64,000 nt of DNA from Siphonodentalium dalli (lineage: Eukaryota; Mollusca; Scaphopoda; Gadilida; Siphonodentaliidae), in contig CP136069.1 in the NCBI GenBank assembly GCA_032622095.1, positions 65,371,319-65,435,318 on the forward strand, in the 5' to 3' direction. A model generated the notes under the pieces. That model had not been told where the DNA came from. It saw only the letters and a program-made list of their open reading frames with translations, and did no database searches. Both the position numbers and the translations under genes were made by a program. Below, piece by piece: positions 23,663-37,000 of the stretch. Positions within the stretch are counted from its first letter, which is position 1. Every line of letters starts with the position of its first letter.

Positions 23663-24440
23663 GTCGATAGCGTTGGTCTTCCATGATATCAGAAGTGACT
23701 CTGTTTTGATGGGATTGAATTTAACTTGCCATTTTTGCGACCACTCGAATAACAATCTGATGTCGTTGTTAATAACTTCTGCGGCCAATATGGGGTCTTC
23801 GATCGAAAGATATAGATACGTATCGTCAGCAAAAAGCCATATATTACTCGTCACATTTTCTACAATGTCGTTAATGTAGACTAAAAATAGAAGAGGGCCA
23901 AGTATGGATCCCTGGGGTACACCAGCTGAGACACTCTTCAAGCTTGAATTGGAATTTGAAACAAATACTCGCTGCTGTCTATTATCTATTACTTTTCCAG
24001 AAGATCGTATGTCGCGCCGATAATTCCCATACTTTTGAGTTTAAACATAAGACCGCGGTGCCATACCTTATCAAAAGCCTTGCTAACGTCGCAGAACAGG
24101 CATCTAATTTCTTTACCGCTATCAAGTGAAGATATTATATAATGATAGACGTCTGTTAACTGAAAGACTGCTGTCATTAGGGGTGAATCCTGACTGAAGA
24201 TGTGTTAGGAGGTTGTTGGTCCTGAAGTATGTATTCAAGTGAGAGTAGATACACTTTTCGAAAAAATTTGACAAGCAACAAAGTAAAGAAACTGGGCGAT
24301 AATTTGTCATGTTGTTTGCAATGGGTGTTTCAATATAACCATTAATATATTGGTGTATCAATGGAATTGCCATTACATGTTTTGGCGATGAACCTTTCAA
24401 CCAATTGGAAAGCATGCGCCCCTTTGTGAACACACTGTAT
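22370..24440 (-). mobile_element. APE-type LINE (Jockey/CR1-like), 5'-truncated, right arm
   Basis: It runs from the 3' end near 22370 to a 5' truncation near 24440 and lacks the APE endonuclease domain. It includes the whole RT core and C-terminal region. A minimal alternative is a CR1/L2 rather than a Jockey assignment, which needs a phylogeny. Confidence 0.75.
22748..24430 (-). pseudogene. LINE reverse transcriptase, frameshifted, right arm
   Basis: In order: NYRPVSLLCCLSNFFEKCIY (about 24300-24240), motif A with CDVSKAFDKVWHRGL (about 24060), motif B with SAGVPQGSILGPLLF (about 23930) and motif C LFADDT (about 23825). The C-terminal domain follows, with the CDCGELETAEHFLLHC knuckle near 22865. 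Frameshifts lie near 24180 and 23990, and a short segment before the second seems to be missing. The TGA near 23574 is the same nonsense codon as in the left arm. All catalytic aspartates are present but the ORF is broken. Confidence 0.8.
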
Positions 24441-24899
24441 ATACGTGACGTGTGTGTGTGTACATATTTCATAATTATCCATAACTTTAGTTTGGCACGT
24501 CCGATTAAAAAAATATGTTCATATGCGTTCTCACCAAGCACATGCTATACACATATACACAAACATTACATATAATCAACTATATATCCATAGCCATTAC
24601 CTATATAGTATTTTCACAATCACTTCATTAAAGCTCCAATATATTTGATATATGCGTAATAATATGATCTGGGTGGCGTTATAATTTCTGACTATGGTTT
24701 TCTTGTTACCCATGCATGTGTACGTGTTGAAGACTGTCGTGCATGACTGTCTGATATATGTTGCCGACTTGTCCGTGAGATCACCACACGAACTGATCCG
24801 GAGCCTGCCGAATGAGTGATTCTGTCGATAAGCCTGGGGGAGATACACGCGGCGGATACGCCCGCCATCCATGCGTCTGGGCCACGTACCCGTCGGCAG
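24441..24899. other. Promoter-proximal intergenic DNA of the TSR gene
   Basis: No coding sequence recognised. The stretch lies between the LINE truncation point and the TATA box, and it is less AT-rich from about 24770 onward. Confidence 0.4.
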
Positions 24900-24907
24900 T
24901 ATATAAG
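24900..24907 (+). promoter_or_regulatory. TATA box of the TSR gene
   Basis: TATATAAG in a locally GC-richer context, 68 bp before the proposed start codon. Transcription would begin near 24930, leaving a 5' UTR of about 45 nt. Confidence 0.6.
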
Positions 24908-24974
24908 AAGTAGCAACCACGACAGTATTACTGTACTCTCACCTACATCGTTCTATAGTCAGCTTCATATCGGG

Positions 24975-25023
24975 ATGTTCACTAAATTTATGGGGATGCT
25001 CTCGAGATACACCGGGTTCGCTG
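24975..25023 (+). CDS. TSR gene exon 1: start codon and n-region of signal peptide
   Basis: Sixteen codons plus one base, MFTKFMGMLSRYTGFA, then the donor G|GTAAGT. The ATG at 24975 is preferred over the upstream in-frame ATG at 24816 because that one lies before the TATA box. Joined to exon 2 it gives a Lys/Arg-bearing n-region followed by a hydrophobic core, a good signal peptide. Confidence 0.7.
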
Positions 25024-28000
25024 GTAAGTATTCACATATATATTTTTCGAAATAAACGCTCTTTATGTTTACCATACCAATAATTGATTAAGGAGGCGCC
25101 CAATTTGTGAATTTTCAAAATATTTCAAACTATCAATTTGAAGGAAAAAAATCGTTATCCCTTATAACCAATGTTTGCTATAGTACTATAAAACAACTAT
25201 TTACCCTCACAATACAATGTTTTTTGTTTTTTGGCAGCCATTTGCAGATATTTAGACAAAAAATACCATAAAACTACATAATGTCTGAAAAGACGAATCA
25301 GTATTGAGTATTTATGTCTGCCAGATTATTGAAAACGTGGTTGAATTATATTTATGTTTTTTAGGTTGTTTTGGTCCTTTCCCGATAAAAAAATAGTTCT
25401 GCAAATGGCTGCCAAAAAAATTTAATATGCAATGAGAAATGTTTTATTTATTTTCTCGCAGACAGTCATGATTTCAGATGGTACTAGTTGGGTTCATAGT
25501 CTAGATAACGCAGTGTGTGTGTGTGTGGTTTTATTTTTTTTTTATTTTATATTTTTTGTCAAAACAGGTCAAAATGGTTATTTTTATTTTGTTTAAACCA
25601 CTTTTTTTCATAATTCGAACATATCTATCATATTGTGAGGGTAAACACGTGCTGTTGTAATACTATTGAATACATTGGTCATAAAGGATAATGATTTTCC
25701 ATTCAAACTGATTGTTTGAAAGTGAGATTTATTGAAAATTCACGAATGGGGCGCCTCCTTAACAAAGAACGTTCTTTATTATTCATTGCCGAAGAAAAAA
25801 TTTATAAATTCTATGGGTTGAATCGAAATGTGGAAGAAGGGATAAAAATAGGTCGACATTTTTGATAATACATGTGCACGAAAATAGCTATCTCTCGCAT
25901 GATACACAATACAAGCTTACAGTAATTTATCAACAAATATCATTAATCATGTATCAAGTTCAAATATTTTAGTCTGAATATGATATTTTAATGCTTTGAC
26001 CTATTCCAATATTTTCAGTCCAATTTTGATAAAACTTTGGTATCTTATAGCACTAATAATTGGACTTTTATCAGTTATTCCACTGTGTAACAATAATGTT
26101 TAAACGGACAATCATGGCTCATTCGAGTTTCCAAAATTTGTCTATGTAATTTGGAAAGATATATAAGATACAAGTACTAATTCACGAAATATTGATATAC
26201 CGGCTTCATGTGCTCTGAGAATACTTGCTATATATGGTCACATCCACTTTCCATCTGTTTTAAATTTTTCGCATAGCAGAAGTGAAACAGACGCTCTTTA
26301 TTTATACCATATCAGGAATATAGACTAACCCGGAACGCCTTTTCTGTTTCATGTCATGCAAATGGCTGTTTTATTTTATTTATTTTTTTGGGACCCAAAA
26401 CATCGTGCTCCAAGTTGTATCTGGTATGACTTGACGATACCGGGACAAATTTAAAGCGAATATTAATAGGTGTATTTAAAAAACACTTCAAACGGTATGC
26501 AACTTGCGTGTTGCACCACACAAGTCGGTGATCAATGGGGAAAAAATCGTCGTAAGTAGGGGCGGGCGTCTGTCGGGACGTCACGAAATGTTGTCCGGAG
26601 GTTATTTCGAACAATTTAATAATCAACGGATTTTAAAGAATTGGTTTTTGAGTTCACAAGGGGGATATCTGAAACGGGTTCGCAAACTATCCCGGGTCGG
26701 ACATTTTTACCAGAGTTACGGCTCTTTGATTGTATTTTTTTTGGCGTAAGTTGCATCCACGAAAAGTTGTTCGATAAAAAAGTAGTAGGCCTGTCTGAAA
26801 CGAGTTCGCAAACAATGCTCGGCCCAGCTCGGCCGTACATTTATTACCAGAGTTACGGCCTTTTGTTTGTATTTTTTTTACGTTTAATTAGCAGTCAGCA
26901 AAAGTTGTCCTGGTGTTATTTCCTGCAATTATCAACGGATTTCAAATATTTTTGGTATGTGACTTCCCAAAAGAAGTATCTGAAATAAGTTCACAAACTG
27001 GGCCCGGTCTGACATTTTCACCAGAGTTACGACGCTTTGTTTGTCATTTTTTGGCGTTAACACCGACGAAAAGTTGACAATATTATCAAAGCATTTAAAA
27101 CATTTTTCATATATGAGTTCACAAAAGGAGTTTGGAAGACTGTTGGTATATGAGTCCACAAGAGGATTTTATGAAACGAGTTCGCAAACTAGGGCCGCGG
27201 TCGTACATTTTCACCAGAGTTATTGCCCTTTGATTGTGATTATTTGGCGTTTAGCACCTACGAAACTGTCATGTGCATAACATAAAAAAGTTCCCAGGTT
27301 TTGTATTGGTGGAATATGATCTCGGTGCGGGTGTAGCTATATATATAGAGTAGAAATTCAGCATGGCATGATCTATAGGGTGGGGGCAACGGAGCGCGTC
27401 ACATGCCCTTGTGATTTCAGTAAATGTGTAAAATTGGGATGTAAAGATGTGGTATATGCCTTGTAACCCCTTTATGTTGACTGTTATCCAGGATTCATGG
27501 ATGATTTTACCACACACCCTCACCGGTGATCTTGCAGTGATAACCGACCAGTATATTTTAAATATATTATTTCAGTTGTCATTGGCGTGGGACTTATGTT
27601 ACAAGCATGCCAATCACACCCACACCTACCAATGTCATCAGAGGACAGTTATATTCGGGGTCTACCCGGACCCCACGGTCAACCACGACCGGATACGGAC
27701 AAATGTGAGTACTGCATGTATACATGTATATATAGGGTTCGATCTCTAATTCCGATGGCTATCTTGATGTAGCGAAGTGGATCAATATGCTTTTTTTTTA
27801 TTGACAATTATCACTAATAACTCTGTCGTGAATTCGTGATGGAATGAATATTGTTACTCTCTTAATCGTATTGTTAATTACATGTAAGTCGAAGTTATAT
27901 GCTAATACTTAAGGGAGAGAATCTACTTTGTTTTGTAACCGCGTAACAATTGTTATCCATATGAATATGTATAAACACGTGGATATGTATCTATTATCTA

Positions 28001-31000
28001 TTTCCATGTATATCCCCTACCCCTATATTATGTATTATATATCTCAAACACTGTTCTTACAGTTTGATGAGAAATAAACATATATATTGACAGGGGTGGC
28101 GGTGGGAGTCTCAACTTTGGTAGAAATTTCAAAAGTTGAAAATTTCACACCCGACGTGAAATCAGTTAAAACTCTTTGAATAAAATAGGTAACAAATTGT
28201 TCGGATAGTTTGCATTGTTAACCAACCAGAATTTAGTTTGAAATGTGTTACTTTAATCATTTCATAAGGTTCATTGCGGAAGCAGCTCTGGTGCAGCATT
28301 ACATATCCTGTTCCATGCATTCTCTTATATATATACGAGTTTCACATAGAGAGCCTCGCGTATATAATAGAAATGAACTGGCTTACAAGGTCAAGGTAAA
28401 TATTGTTATAGGCCAATGCATTCTCTTATATATGCGAGGCTCCATGTATGGGAGACTAGCATATATAAGAGAATGCATTTACACATGCTCTTCGCAAAAT
28501 TTCAGGAAGCTTCAGTCATGTAAGGGTTAAAGATACATAACTCGATTCGATGGTCCCCGTATCATCCAGTCACAACAACAACAATAACTGAATTTCACCA
28601 AAAGCCTATTTAGTTATGGCCAAATTTCTGGAATTTTACCAAGCCGCCAAATATTCCTGTTTGTAAAAAATAACAGATTTCAAAAATCAAAATCTGACAA
28701 CTCTGATCTTTAATGGGTTGGTTCATCAACTCAATTAAGATATTTATTACCTCCAAAGGCGAAGAAATAGCTAGGGGCGTTAAATCGGATTGTGTATCTT
28801 TAAGACCATGAAAAAGTGGAAAGTATTCTTACTTTCGGTCAATATTTTAGATGGCCATCAGTTGAAAAATAAAAACACATTAGGGGGTGTCGATCAAGTT
28901 GTTTCAAAATTCGAATGGAGACCCGCAGAATCTAGCCACATCATCCGGTTAACTCCATCATAAATGGGTTCCGTCCCTGTGTCCGTCTGTAACAACTTTC
29001 GATCTCTGTCATCATATAGGCCGCATTTTAATAATCATTGGTATGCTCATGCATGAACCAGTAAATGCATGAGATAAAGGATATCTACATTGAACAGGTT
29101 TCCGCCATTCATTTTTCAGTATTATAACCTAATTAATTAGAGTACAAATTAAACCCTGTCAACTTTTGATCTCTATTATCATAATGTATACCTTATCTCT
29201 AGACCACCCATGAGGCAGCATGGGGGACAATATCCATATTTGAAGTCATGCCCATTATAAAATTAATAAACCTATGCGAAAAGCCACCTTTGTGGGGGGA
29301 TTCTCATTCAGTTAAAATTCAGTTAAAATGTTTACACAGGAATGGTCTGTTATTGAGTTACATGGATGTACCGGTAGTATAATATAATAATATAAATAAA
29401 GGAAGGAGTCCTATTTATTGAGGGAAATGTCCAGATAATAAGTTCAACAAACGACATATACATGTACATATGGCATTTTATATGTAAATATAAATATCAC
29501 AGTTTTTATTAATGAATTGGCTCTGTAAAGAGGTTGTTCGGCACAATCAGGTGACCGAAACCCATCAGGGATAGCATAAACGAAAGTCTAATGACCATTT
29601 ATTTCCATTATGGTCCCCAATTGTGTTCGGTCTCATGAAAGGCCAGAACGCACCCCAGACAGCACCCTCTAATTGCAATTATGCATATGTACCTCACTTA
29701 TCTTATATCATTAATTTTTCAGACAAGTTTCTCTTCGATTTTGGAGGTGAGTGTTAACTATTGGAAATTTGGCCTGTCAATCAATTCATGCATTAACAGC
29801 AAGCCTGAAAATATGGTGTAGGACATTTGCAGAATGAGGTCCCCAGAGGGTGAATTTAGTTACGCTACCCCGCACATGCAGCAGGCTAGCTAGCATCCCT
29901 AAATTCACCTTTGGGGACCTCATTCTCCTTCTCTGGAAAGTATCTTTATTATCAAAGTTTTTTTTTGTTTCTTTAAAAACTGCTTCACGAAGATTATGTT
30001 CTTTTTTAGTTTAGTTTCTCTGTTCTCCATAATTGGCAGACGACACATTGTATAAACGAGGTGCCCAATGGGTGCACATCACAATATTCACCATCTGGAA
30101 ACTTAAATCAGAGTATGTCCAGGGCTGTTTAGAAACCTGTGACAGATTCGAGCCCCAATCTCAAGAAACCCAAATGTACCCAAATTTCTAGTGGACAGTA
30201 TCTTATAAACTTGAAATTTCCACGATTTCAATGCATAATTAACTAATTCAACAATGTGCCCGGTCACTAACTCGCGGCCATATTGGATCCACCAGGTCCG
30301 GTTCCGTAGTTTTACTTAGCTTTCCATAGGCCTATATGGAAGTCATGAATAATTCAAAGCTCCATATATGGAAATGCTACTCCAAAACTTTGACCTGTAG
30401 CACTAAAACCACGGAACCGGGGCTGGATGCATCAATGAAACCACGGAACCGGACCCGGTGGATCCAATATGGCCACGAGTTAGTGACAGGGCGTATATAG
30501 GTCTACTGTGTAAATAGTAACACTACAGTTGCAACTGGGCCATATTTGATCCACCAGGTGGTTTTAGTGCTACATGTCAAAGTTCTGGAGTAGCATTTTC
30601 ATACTCTTGCAGTCATTAATATTCAAAAGCTCCATATATGGACATGCTACTCCAGAACTCTGACATGTAGCACTAAAACCACGGAACCGGGGCTGGATGA
30701 ATCTCTGAAACCACGGAATGGGGCAGGATGAATTCAATAAGGCCGCGACTGAGTGATTTCGCTTATCGTCCTATTAATTAGAAAAATTATGTCACCTCAA
30801 ATAATATCAGGATATTCTCATCTGGGAAACCTCTGGATTTTTCCCTGATCGAGGCAAATTTCATTTCAACTAACATATTTCACAGAGAATTATGTTCGGT
30901 ATATTGACAAATAATATACACAGTAACTGTTATAAGTTTTATCTTATTGGGAGTGGAACACTGAATTTAATTCTTCTATATCTATCTCTTTAAACAAAGA

Positions 31001-34000
31001 CACTAGTTCAAGTTCAAGTTCAAGTTCAAGTCATGAAGACTCTGACGAGGAAGCGATCAAAAGTGGGTGGAGCTATTGTATGGGCGTGTCTGAATGTGGG
31101 AGAGGACTAAGATACAGAAAGAGGTCGTCTGCTTTCTTCAAAGATAGCTTCGAGTTCCAGGAATGTGAAAGCCGCCACGTCTGCTTACCAACTAGTAAGA
31201 CTTATGTTATACAGGAATTATCTAACCTTTCTATACTAATGGATTCTCCCTTTCAGTTATAAATGTATATATAGATTGGAATGGTCTATTATTCATTTGG
31301 AGGGGTGTTCGTGAAAAATAAGCAGACGACAGATTATAAAAGTACAGAAGGAGTCCTATTTATTGGAAGGAAATGTTCAGATAATAAGTCAACGAACGAC
31401 CTATGGCATGGTCGTTTGTTGAACTTATTTTCTGAACATAATATACCCAAGGGATGACTACTCATCAATGAATATTTAGTGTAGATCGAAATAATATCCC
31501 AGTTATCTCCATTTGATGCTGTCCTTGATATCACAGTTGTAACCTTCCGACTTCAATGTGCTGCAAATAAAAAAATTAATATGTTAAACAGGTTTAGATA
31601 CTACTTACAGTCACGTGACGGACTCAGTCGCCAGACTTTTTCATTAATGGATAAATATGATCCATCTAATCGATATGTAATCTTGAACATCTAATGGTCA
31701 CGTGCATCATTTCAATGTTTGTAGCTGCTAGCATCTGCCGTTTGAAGTGAATTTCTCGGTCTAAACTTGTCCATTATATATCCACAGGACCTTTTAACAA
31801 AATACTCTAATTATCTGTAATGACACATAATCCGATTAAGCGCCCCTCAATTACCATTTGTTTGGATTCGGGGGTAAAAAATATTTGATTCGAGTCGAGA
31901 AACCCACCTATCAAAGCTCAGAGTTATTAGATATAGATTTTTGAAATCTATTATTTTTCACCATCAAGACTTAATAGTGGCCCAGTAAAAAGTCGACGAG
32001 CCGATGGTGTCGGACCAAATTGCGGATGAAGATGGATAACTCTAAATTCAAGAGGCTTTGTGTTGATAATAAGGCAAAATTTCGTCGATCAACATATTGA
32101 TAAATAACTCGTATGGAGCAATTTTATACTATAGTTGACATTGGTTAGCATTATTTTTGCAAAAGGATTTATATTAAAGCCTGTGTATAAACTTACCGGC
32201 CTTTCAATACTAAATGTATTCTCCCATCTCAGTCATGAAAGAAGTCCCATCTCAGTCATGAAAGAAGTCTACCTTGGAAGGGTCTATTATTCATCTGGAG
32301 GGATGTTCAGGAAATATAAGAAGAGGCAACAGTAGAAAGTGCAGAATGAATCCTATTCATTGGTGGGAAATGTTCAGATAATAAGTTCAACAAACCATGG
32401 TTGTTTGTGACTCGTAATCTTCAAACATTGCACGGCGTTTAAGATGCATGATCCGAATTGACTCCCAAATTACTATTTCGTTGGCTTCGGGGGTAAACAT
32501 ATTTGACTCGAGTAGAGGAACGCACCAATCAAAGCTCAGAGTGATCAGATATCGATTTTTTAAATTTGGTGTTAGATATTTGTCAATCCGGCCAAATTTC
32601 GTTGAACAAAATGTTGATAAATAACACGTTTTGGGCAATTGTATACTATAGTTGACTGTGGTTAGCATTATATTTGGGCAATTCATTGATTATGATAACT
32701 GAATCGGCATTTAAAAATGTTGTTGTTGCTGGAATCTGCTGATTTGGGGACCATCAAATCGGATTCAGTAACTTTAACATTATACATATTATTTATGTGG
32801 GCAGTAGCATTTAGTCTCCAGCGCCTGTGGAGCATAAGATACTATGGGAGATGGGTTCAGTCTGCTTCCTCGGTGGACAAATATAGGGGCGCCTGCGGCG
32901 CATAATATACTATGGGTGGCGGGATGGGGTGGTGGGCGGGCCACCTTATACTTATTATTTGTGTGGGCAGTAGCATTAGTCTCCAGCGCCTGTGGCGCAT
33001 AAGATTCTATGGGAGATGGGTTCAGTCTGCTTCCTCGGTGGACAAATATAGGGGCGCCAGAGGCGTTATTTCGCTAAAATCCGATTCAGATTCTGGATTC
33101 AGATTACAGATTGGTCCCCGTACGACTTGGTTCGGCAAAAGAACAGACCAGAAATTGGCAGAATCAGTAAACGAACAGACCGTAATCTCAATTTCGTGGT
33201 AATCCGATTGGGATTCGGATTCCGATTACGGACTCAAATGTTCGTAATGTAAACAAACCGAGATTTCGCCACCTCAGAGTTTAAAAACACAATAAAACAT
33301 AAGAATCCGTCTCTTGTGTACAAATTATTGCAGAATATAAACGATCTATATCAAAGAATTTTAAATGCGAAGACAAATTTGTTTTATTGAATGTAAACTG
33401 GGAGAATATTACTGAAATTAGCCAAATAATAACGCGATTGATAGTAGCGCTGGGGGAGCACTTCGGTTGATGGCGAAGCAATTGCAAATCACTGTTGATT
33501 GTCACTTTCATATGTCCATTTCATAATTCCATCCTTAAAATACCGCCCGAACGCATGTCTATTTCGAATTCGGCGGATACGTCACCATTGACCGAATTCA
33601 TATGAACCTGCATGGATATGTCTTCTGCTGTGTTCGTTATTATAATGTTTCTTCTTATTCAAGAAATAGTAGGATTATATGGTATCGATGGATTATCAGA
33701 TACACGTATGTACTATCATCTAGTCTTAAAGTTACAGCAATTTCATGTTTTGTTTCGTTAAATGCAGTCGTTTTGCCCAATAGTCTCTGTATAGACAACA
33801 GACACATGTTCTAGGGACGTGGCTAGAAGTTTCCTCAAATTTCCGGCCAACTGCAACCACCCCCCCCCCCATTGAACCAAACATCAATCTCACAGGTTCG
33901 CAGAATTCAATTTGCTCCCCTTGGAAATATCCAATCTGACAAACACTAAGATTGGAAAATTACCAACTTTTACTGGTTGAAAAAAATCAAACAATGAGAA

Positions 34001-37000
34001 CAATGCCAACCTATATATGGTGTCAAATTAATGTCCAACTAATGTTGTGTCATGCATGAAATTTCCGACTGCTGGAATGTACCAAAGTTTAGTTTAGATA
34101 TATTTATTTCAAATATATGTCAAAATTAGATAACACATGATATATAACACATACATTTGTTTATACATACAAAGGAATTGGGGGACAAGTACTGACTCAC
34201 TTAAGGGTACCCCTCTCCCATATGTTATTACACTGAAGAAAAAAACATTAGTAATGGCAAAGCAACATGACTACAAAAACAAGTTGAACATATATACAGA
34301 TCTCCCGAGTTAGTCATAAGTTTGTATATGTATTTATTTAAAATCGGGTTTGTTTGTTGCGTTTGTTGGCTTGTACATATCATTATTTGAAACAGTTAGT
34401 CAAAATAATCCTGATTTTCCTCACGTATGAATGACTGCACAGCTTAGCAAATTGTACCAAAGTTCGGGGTGGGGGTCGAGACACACAATCAACCCCTGTC
34501 GTCACGTCCCTGTTCAACTGACAAGTTTCGTGTGTTCTTCACAACATCTTCGGAATTTGATTCAGGAGACCTATAGAGCTGTCATGTTTAGATATGCTTT
34601 CCATCATCAATAAACACACTTTAACTTGAAAAAAAAGATGCGATTAAGTCGGATTGGCAGCAAATTATGTGCCGTGTATATACACATAGAAGAAAAGCAT
34701 GACTTTCATAACAAACATGCACTTTATAAATATAAGATACAAATGATACTTGTGTCAAATACATGAGCCATGTTTGACGCTGGGAGAGAGTTTCGGAGAC
34801 CACGTGGATTTCAAAATCTGACCTAGAATCGGGAATTAGCCCCGCCCCCGTAATCGGCTTCGGATTCTCAATCCGGATGTTAGCGAAATTACGACTCTGC
34901 GGCGCATAATATACTATGGGTGGCGGGATGGGGTGGTGGGCGGGCTACCTTATACATATTATTTATGTGGGCAGTAGCATTAGTCTCCAGCGCCTGTGGC
35001 GCATAAGATACTATGGGAGATGGGTTCAGTCTGCTTCCTCGGTGGACAAATATAGGGGCGCCTGCGGTGCATAATATACTATGGGTGGCGGGATGGTGTG
35101 GTGGGCGGGCCACCTTATACATAAGATTCCGATTAAAGGCCCACTTAATTTTCGAACCCCCCAGATCACATTAGATGAAATATATGCCATATCATATACC
35201 ATTTGAAAGAGGAAACATTGTTTTATCAAATTATCTGGTGTAATAAACTGTGAATATGTTGTTTTTGTTGAGGCACCGCGTGTTTTCTGTGCTTAAGTTT
35301 CATCTGGATTGTACTGCAAAGTTTATTATTTTCCATGGAAGGGGAATAACTCTATATCTTAGTTTGAATTCTGATGCATTCTGAAAGCGAAAATTAAATG
35401 TGAATTTGAAGACCTTTGAAGTGGGTTTATGTGAAATATGATAACAATTTTATAAAAGTCTGTAAAGCAACTGTCATCATGCAACAAGTACAAGGAAAAA
35501 TAGATTGAGTTTGTTCTTATTTTCCTTATTAACTCTCTAATAACGAGACTTATATACTACATTATTAATGACGTTTGCTGCCAAGTTAATTTAAAACTTT
35601 TGTTAACATAACAATTAATGGTATCAACATAGCTGATCAACATGCGAAAACGTTTATACGGGATTGCGTCAGTAAATTCACCACCCTCTGGGGACCCCAT
35701 TCTGCAAATGTGAGACACTCGGGCCTGGTTATAGCTACGCCTCTGAATATAAAGCAATAATTGATTTTCTTTTCAGATAGAACCCTTTCACCGTATACTG
35801 AATGGACGTCTTGGTCGACATGTTCTGTTAGTTGTGGAGATGGCACAACCACGAGAACCAAGTTCTGCTTTGAGAACATGCACGTGTGTACTGACGGTGA
35901 AGTGATAACGGAAGAGGGGGAATGTTCTGAAGAACCATGCTGTAAGTTAATTGAGGCACATGGTCGTTTGAAGCATAAACGTTTACCTATTGTACCTTGG
36001 GGATAATAGCTACCGTAGGGACAATTCCACTTCCCAAAAAGTTTTATATAAAATAATAGATATGAATCAAGGACATATGTCCGAAAACGTCTCTATCAAT
36101 TATTTTATTTGAAATTCCTTATTGGGTATTTTTAGAACAGAAATCTGCACAACAAAATTCAAAGCATATAAAAAAGCGTATCAAGAAGGACTATACTCTA
36201 TCATGTTATTAGCCTCTATTACAGCAAATTCTATAGATTTACAATGATCTTACGATCAAGATAAACCTTTATTATGCCATATTGACAAATAACATATACA
36301 CAGTCCTCAGTTTCATCTGCATTTGATTCACAAAATAGCTATTTGTAATCTTGAAATTGGGATTTATTATAATTATGTTGTTGTTGTAATTGTGGCCCGG
36401 AGAGATAGACCATGCATCTTTAAAAATGTGTTTAAATATATAATCTTTAAAAGACTAGAACAATGAAACCCATCCGACGACTGGGCATTGCATGACTAAC
36501 TTATATTCTTGGATTGGCCTACAACATGCAATCCAGCCTGGATATAGTGTCTGACATTTGCAGAATAAGGACCCCAGAGGGGGAATTTAGTGACGCTTAT
36601 ATATCCCGCACGGTGGGCTAGCATCAACAAATTCACCCTCTGAGAACCTCATTCTTCTCAGGCATCAACAACTATGGGAGACGAAGGATCAAATTGAAGT
36701 TCGCCAGTTGAAGTTAAGTGATGTTCATCCATGAGTCACCGAGATTATGCAATTTATTTATCTTCTGCAAATTAGAGGATATATAAACTTCCCAGAAGGG
36801 AAAAAGTAACTAAAAACAATGTAAATTTGAGACTATACTATAGGTACTTCACAGAAGACGAGGCATCAGAGTGTGAATTTGGTGATGCTAGCCCATTGTT
36901 TGGGATAGCATCACTAAATTCACCCTCTGGTGACCTCATTCTGCAAATGACAAACACACTATTTGCAGACATATATGTTTAAACTGTTAACACCCGCAAG

